Origin: Myrica gale | Taxonomy: Eukaryota > Streptophyta > Magnoliopsida > Fagales > Myricaceae | NCBI GenBank assembly: GCA_963930655.1 | Contig: OZ005611.1 | Coordinates: 24,849,001 to 24,913,000, forward strand | Length of the DNA: 64,000 nt | Reading direction: 5' to 3' | Shown here: piece after piece, positions 58,533 to 64,000 of the stretch | How the letters are laid out: the number at the start of each line of letters is the position of its first letter | Numbering within the stretch: position 1 is the first letter of the stretch | The notes under the pieces: model-generated | Told to the model about the DNA's origin: nothing | The model's database searches: none | What the model saw: only the letters and a program-made list of their open reading frames with translations | Made by a program: the position numbers and the translations under genes

Positions 58533-61500
58533 TTAGACAACATCTTTGATGAGTCCTTTCGTCAGTACAGAGTCTCGGATGAGTTTGAGCGATTCCTCCA
58601 AGTCGTTGCAGAGCTGGTGAGGATCGGGAACTACATTCGGGTCTGCCGCCACAGCAATGGTCATCTTGTTAACGTAACTTTGGAAATGGATTGTCAGTGC
58701 CTGCAGAAGAAATGGCCAAAAAACAAAACGAAGAACAAAGAAAGCATTAGGTCCTGCAAGCAACATGGTTCCATCTACATTTGCCACAACTGGAAATATC
58801 ATCAATTTCTTATAATAAGGAAGACATGGTTCTCATTTTCACAGGACTGACTTACGTGTGGGTGCCCGTAAACACTAGGAGCGAGGTAAGCCATGGGATG
58901 GCCATAAAAGCTTATTTCTTCTTGCGGACCAACCAAGCTAGAAATGGCCATTGTAGTGTTGGAGAGAACTTTGTGCGTTATAGCAGCAGCAACCTGTTAT
59001 CCGAGAAACATTATATCATATAATGAGCTTGAGTTTATTGGGTTGAAACTATGCAGGAGACTGGAGTAAGAATCTCAGTTAATTTTGCAGACAGTGGTTT
59101 TATAAAACAAATCCCTATGCCATTTGTCGTCTCACAAATGTTATTTGTATTTGTCTGACTGAGAAGATCTAAAGAGATCAGGTGTACCTTCACTCCCAAT
59201 ATTCTAAGCACTAACTCAGCACAGAAAAATGTGCAGATGGCTTCAAGTGAAAGTTTCTTTCGATCAACTGTGGCCTTGGCTTGCTGCACATAATCTAATG
59301 GGTCGTCTTGTAAAGCAATGTTGAATGGGAGGAGCATATATCCGATCAAATTGCCCCACCTGGTCTTGGATCCCTTGGCCATCATATCCGCCAGCTCCTG
59401 CTCAGTTACCAACATGAGAAACATTAACTTGGATTACAAAAATTGACATACTTGAGCTTCATTGAGGAATCATTTATGTCGGAAGATGATGTACCTGAAT
59501 TCCTGCTGCTGGTCTTAGATTGACGAGAATACATGCTCTGAGGCGGGTACTTTTTGGAGTATGGCTTTTCCACTGCTTTGGTTGCCCATCCTTCTCATCC
59601 TCACCTGCCGAGTGGAATATGAATGAGGATAAAGGAGGTAAATAATTCAATAATACTGCAAGATGATCACACTGAATTGAGGATAACAATTGACTGAAAC
59701 TCACTGTATCTACGGTTTAGATATCTCGAGAGGCCAGCTTGAGTTATTCCCAGAACAACGTCGTTTATGGTCTACAAAATTCACCAACAGAAAAATGTTA
59801 CAATGGACAAAGGAAACAAAGTGTACATTCCTCATACGCAGAAAGAGCGAGACAGCGGATAGGAGAGGACCAATCTTAATTCCAAGCCAGATAATTGCAG
59901 TCAGTCAACAATAGCCAGCAGTCTTCCATGATTTAGGTAGAGGATGCCAAAAACTGGCCCCCAAGACATAAAATGTTAGCGACATGTTGCTCAGAGGATG
60001 CCAAAATTTATGTTGAAATTCGAACTAATGTGCAAAATTTGGCTGGCCTCAATAAGCATGGAAGTTTACCAAAATCCAAAATGGCAATTGACATGAACAT
60101 AGGTCCAAAATGCATAGAAATAGCCTATCAAGGATCACACGCTTCCCACAGTTTCTTGGTAAGTAGTCTCGAATTTCACAAAGACTTCAACTTAATACGA
60201 AAAAAGGCAGGCCTAAACACTCTCCCTGGTCCCCATCCATTAGAGACAAACAATTGGAGAGTACCAAAAGCAAGTATAAAGACATAAAACTAGGTCACGA
60301 ACAGAGGATCATGAGTTTGTGAGATTGAATAAACAGAATTATGGCCACTAGAAATACAACATCAAAACAGGGGAAGTCTCCCTTTTGTCACATACTCATC
60401 TTTACCCTGCAGTTATATATCAAACTGGATCTTTAGTTTATCCACCGTACGTACCATGTTCATTGCACTCTTCACTAGCTTTATATCGTCCAAGCTGACC
60501 GTCCGGTGCACGAACTTCTTGGTATTAAGCTCAACCCCAGCTGCACCTTTGATCGGTGTTTTTGAGTCTTTCAGAAACAGAATAGTCGCCACAAACAGCA
60601 GTAAATCCACCAAAGTGTTACAAATCAACGTTAAAAGGTACCAAATTGCTAGTAAGAACCACCAAAACCTGCCCGAATGAGTTGAACCTGCACGCTTTTT
60701 CGCTGGAATTGTAGGTAATGCTTCTGGGTCCGAGGTTTTCCTTGTACAAGCTAGGAGAAGGGAAACGAGAGATGCACCATCTCCCAATGAGTGGTGGATC
60801 CTAAAAACCCCGACAGCCTCTGCATCCAAGGTTTTAATGTTGAGAAGGTGTACTTCCCACAACGGTTTGGAGAGGTCCAGAGGGGTTGTGGTAAGATTTG
60901 ATATGTAGTCTTCCACAAATCTGTCTGGAAATTCTGTTTTCGGGTCCACTTCCGGAACGATGACATGATCTTCAAGATTTACCGCTGTGCGCCTCCATTT
61001 TTTCTTTCCGAAGCACTTGTTATCATCCACAACCTTTTGTGCCAGAAACAAAAAAAAGAAGATAAAGAGAGCTGGAAGCAGCATACAAAAATATGTTTGG
61101 CAAGATTTTTAACTCAGACCTTGATTCTGATTAATCACTTTTTATTTTAAAAGTTTAAATTATTAGAATAAGTTAAATATATTATTTCAATTAGCAATTA
61201 TACTCCTAACAAATAGGAATCGCAATAACTATCATAAAAGAGAAATATGTATCTTTGTACTAGAGGTGCCGTACCGTGCATGTCGTCGAATGCTTGTGTA
61301 CATGGCACCCAGTTTGGGTCTGGGTTCTACCTCTAATAAGGTGATATTTGGGAAGCAAAATTTTTAAGGGACTTCTACGTACAGATGACGCACGTCCTCA
61401 AATTCGATCTGGTGGTGCGGCACCCAGTTTGGGTCTGGGTTCTGCCACTGCTAAAGTCATTCCTACGTCGTACATTAGGACAGAAAGCCCGTTAACACTT

Positions 61501-62234
61501 GAGATGGACTTGTCTCGTGTCCAGTAGGAGTACTGTTTCCAGAGGAATCAAGCAACTAAATGCTGGTGGCAATGCCAAAGTATGATGGGATGGGAAAATC
61601 CAGTTGAAATGAAAAATCCAGCTTCCCTTTGGATTTTAGACCATCTAACCTATTTCTCGGAAGGTGCCTTACCTTGTTGTTTGTCTTACTTTTCTTTTCC
61701 AATAAAGTGAAAAGCTTTCGATTTTAGTTTCACACCTGGTGGAGCGTCAGCTAGGTTAAGATTAGTGATTTGTGGGGGCTTCCAGATGTTTGCTTGAATT
61801 GTTCAAACTTTGATGGCGTACTTTTTGCAAAAAGGCAATACTAAAGTTGATCTTCAGTGGGTCAAACTGTTTTTTCTTTAAAAATTGGTTTGTGGTATGC
61901 AATGAACTTTGGTTCTGAACAACCTCCCCCAGAAGAAAGAAAAGAATTTTTTTTAAAAAAAAAATAGAGGGTAGGTAGGAACTCAAGATCAGAGGGAACG
62001 CACAAAGACCTCACAGCAAATAAGAATATACGTTATACTTTTCCTTACCAGCTTGCTGGAGAACCTTGGATGCTTAAGCAAAGTTTGCTCTAAACCAGCT
62101 TTAACAACGTCGGGATTGATGCTTGTCTTGCACCCCATGACGGCGATGATATAACAGTTGAAGCGTGGAGAATGAAACAACCGACCTGCTGGACTCAGCG
62201 GCCTCTCGCTGCTCACTGCCTCCCCATCACCCAT
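58533..62234 (-). CDS. WSD: WSD1-like wax ester synthase / diacylglycerol acyltransferase
   Basis: It should join fatty acyl-CoA to long-chain alcohols (wax esters) or diacylglycerol, probably at the ER or plasma membrane. Seven exons on the minus strand: 62234-62049, 61033-60455, 59771-59705, 59604-59495, 59397-59188, 58993-58856 and 58700-58533. All phases fit and give 485 residues, the normal size for this family. The acyltransferase motif HHSLGDG is at residues 142-148, complete. A hydrophobic stretch at about 198-230 is the typical membrane segment. Family blocks TINDVVLGITQAGLSRYL, LVNLRP, KGSKTRWGN and the C-terminal FYGHP / ALTIHFQSY are in order. The start MGDGEAVSSERPLSPAGRLF was preferred over the upstream in-frame ATG because it matches family starts. 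No lesion is seen. Confidence 0.93.
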
Positions 62235-63790
62235 CGTTGCTTGCTTCTTCTCCTTCCCTCTCTGCAGGCTTCTTTCTGTTTTCAAAAAGCCTCAGGAAGT
62301 TGGCTTTCTCATTTTTGCGACATGAATGAATACCCTTTTGGCTCCTGAACTATTCGTTCCAAATTTGGTGGAACTATTCAAAGCTCTGGGCAGAGGGTGT
62401 AAGGTGCTACGAGCTTAGAAAAAAATTTCTTTCCATTTTCATCTGGGAAAGTGAGATAAATGTTTTGGGACAACCTCTTGTCCTGTTCTATTGCTTATAA
62501 AAAGGAAAGGGTTTCATAATGCCCCTAAAGAATTTGCTGCTAACCTTATTTGACAGTTTGGTTACAACTAACAACTGGGTTTGCCTTTTCCCTCCTTTCA
62601 GGTTATTTTTTCTGGCACATCATTGACCAAGTGCTCAATCCCAAATGATCATGCGCCAATCCCCGTTTGCCTCCCCCGTATCGTCAGTATTTTTATAATG
62701 GCGTAAGACTTGGGGGTAAGACGTGGACGGGACGGTGCAATTATTTATTTATTTATATATAATGGATCCGTATAAATATTTTTACATACATTATGGGGTG
62801 TTTTTTCCCCCAAAATTTTAAGTTTCGAAATTTTCAACAAAATAAACACACTCCAAAATTTTTAACTTTTACACACATACACTCTACTTTTCACAAACCC
62901 CAAAAAATCTCAATAAAGTAAAGATTCCTAAAATTTTAAAAATATTCCTCGAAATTTTCACAAACAAACGCTCCAATATATAACTGCGCGTCTGATTTTC
63001 ATATTTAGGCAAATGTAAAAGTGGGTTAATTTGTCTTTGAAATTCCAAAACCTCATTGGGTCAAACAAATTTCGAAACAAAAAAAGAAAAAGAAAAAGAA
63101 AAGAAAAGTACAAATTTGACCTGAGTTTTGTAAATCCTCTCTCATCTTTGATGGCCGGCAATATCCGCCAATGAGTCGTGGAATACGACTTATTACCTGA
63201 AACTTTAGTAGTCGTTACAGGAAAGCTTTTATTATAAAATGGGATTTATTAAAATGTCAGAAATTCTTTGCACATGGGCACGTGAAATGCAAGTGATACA
63301 AAAAAAACTCAATCAAACTTGTTATTGTGCAAGGGATTTTTCCTCCTCCTTAGTAGTTGTTTTTCTTTTAAAAAATATAATAATAATACTAGTAGTATTT
63401 TTTTGCCAGCCAGCTGTTTTGATTCTGCACCACCCACCACGTTTAAAGTAAACGATCCGCCAGCTATTTGGAAGTTGCATCCTTCTTTATTTATTTGTTT
63501 ATTTTTGTGGGTTCTGATTAACTGGTATCATTGGGCCGGAGGACAAAAATAATAATAGTGTTGTTAGTACCGGAAATTTTTAACTCACAAAATTTTCACA
63601 TTCATTAAAAAATATAAAATAATTTCTCTTGTATCAAATTATTTTATTATTATTATAATATTTATTATAATATTCTCTTTTTAATTTTTTTTATTAAATT
63701 TTATAAAATATCTTTATTTTTTCACAAAATTTAATATCCAAAATTTCTTACTTTAAAATTTTTTCAGCCGAACACCTTCAATAATTAAAA
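62235..63790. other. Upstream region of the WSD gene and AT-rich spacer
   Basis: The WSD promoter lies in the first part. An AT-rich dispersed repeat (62800-62975) and low-complexity DNA follow. No gene is supported. Confidence 0.45.
62800..62975. repeat. Dispersed AT-rich repeat, copy 3 of 3
   Basis: Same core as 13368-13545 and 24677-24855 (CCAAAATTTTTAACTTTTAC, CTACTTTTCACAAACCCC, CTCAATAAAGTAAA) and an end CACAAACAAACG inverted to the start. Confidence 0.6.
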
Positions 63791-64000
63791 GGGTTAAATG
63801 CATGTCATGCCCCTGTGGTATGCGGTAATAGCAAATATGCCTATGAGGTAAACAAAGTCCTTTTAATACCCCTGAGGTAAACATTTAGGAGCAAATATGT
63901 CCTTTCATACCTCTGAGGTAAACATAATGGAAAGACATATTTGCTCTTGAATGTTTACCTCAGGGGTATGAAAATGACTTTATTTACTTCAGAGGCATAT
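63791..64000. mobile_element. Foldback MITE, family GGGTTAAATGCATGTCATGC (copy 2, cut by window end)
   Basis: Starts GGGTTAAATGCATGTCATGC and follows copy 1 (12248-12500) through the left arm and most of the right arm; the window ends inside the right arm. It differs from copy 1 at scattered positions. Confidence 0.8.

Overview
This is a plant nuclear window, most likely from a eudicot. The genes carry introns with GT/AG borders, and their families are plant ones: a CBL calcium sensor, a gamma-type PI4-kinase with ubiquitin-like domains, a PMEI-pectinesterase and a WSD1-type wax synthase/DGAT. The spacers are AT-rich and full of plant transposons (Copia, Gypsy, LINE, MULE, hAT, CACTA). I cannot name the species. 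Nothing bacterial, no CRISPR, and no tRNA or rRNA gene was seen.

Left part (1-23.3 kb), mostly genes: the 3' end of a CBL4/CBL8-like gene (+, 1-1380); a complete plant DPP8/9-like S9B serine peptidase (+, five exons, 774 aa, 4414-9418); a 1-kb poly-A retroposon with a perfect 15-bp target duplication (10226-11274); a foldback MITE (12248-12500); a PI4-kinase gamma (+, 585 aa, 14860-17256) whose leader holds upstream ATGs; and a pro-region pectinesterase (-, 599 aa, 20625-23272).

Middle desert (23.3-33.6 kb): no convincing gene. It holds a 244-bp MITE with a 9-bp target duplication, a pair of LTR/TRIM-like direct repeats, a CACTA end, a solo LTR and a local tandem duplication.

Right part (33.6-56.3 kb): a tandem array of At4g10955-like alpha/beta-hydrolases (class-3-lipase type, GHSLG), all on the minus strand. 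One copy (B, 40132-42183, 341 aa) looks intact. The others are broken: A0 is a 157-bp relic; A has lost its 5' half where a Gypsy fragment begins, and that fragment itself holds an hAT element carrying gene pieces; C is split by a 3.5-kb Pack-MULE with captured exons and is frameshifted and 5'-truncated, with a LINE tail next to it; D is otherwise open but split by a 6.5-kb Copia element whose two LTRs differ at one base. The Copia is itself a chimera: part of its protease/integrase region is replaced by pieces of a second, non-autonomous LTR family, whose solo LTR also sits at 31.1 kb.

Right end (57.4-64 kb): an hAT MITE made of CCGGT repeats, a complete seven-exon WSD1-like acyltransferase (-, 485 aa, 58533-62234), and a second copy of the foldback MITE cut by the window end.

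Most exon borders were derived by hand from GT/AG sites, continuous reading frames and family knowledge. No alignment or transcript data were available.
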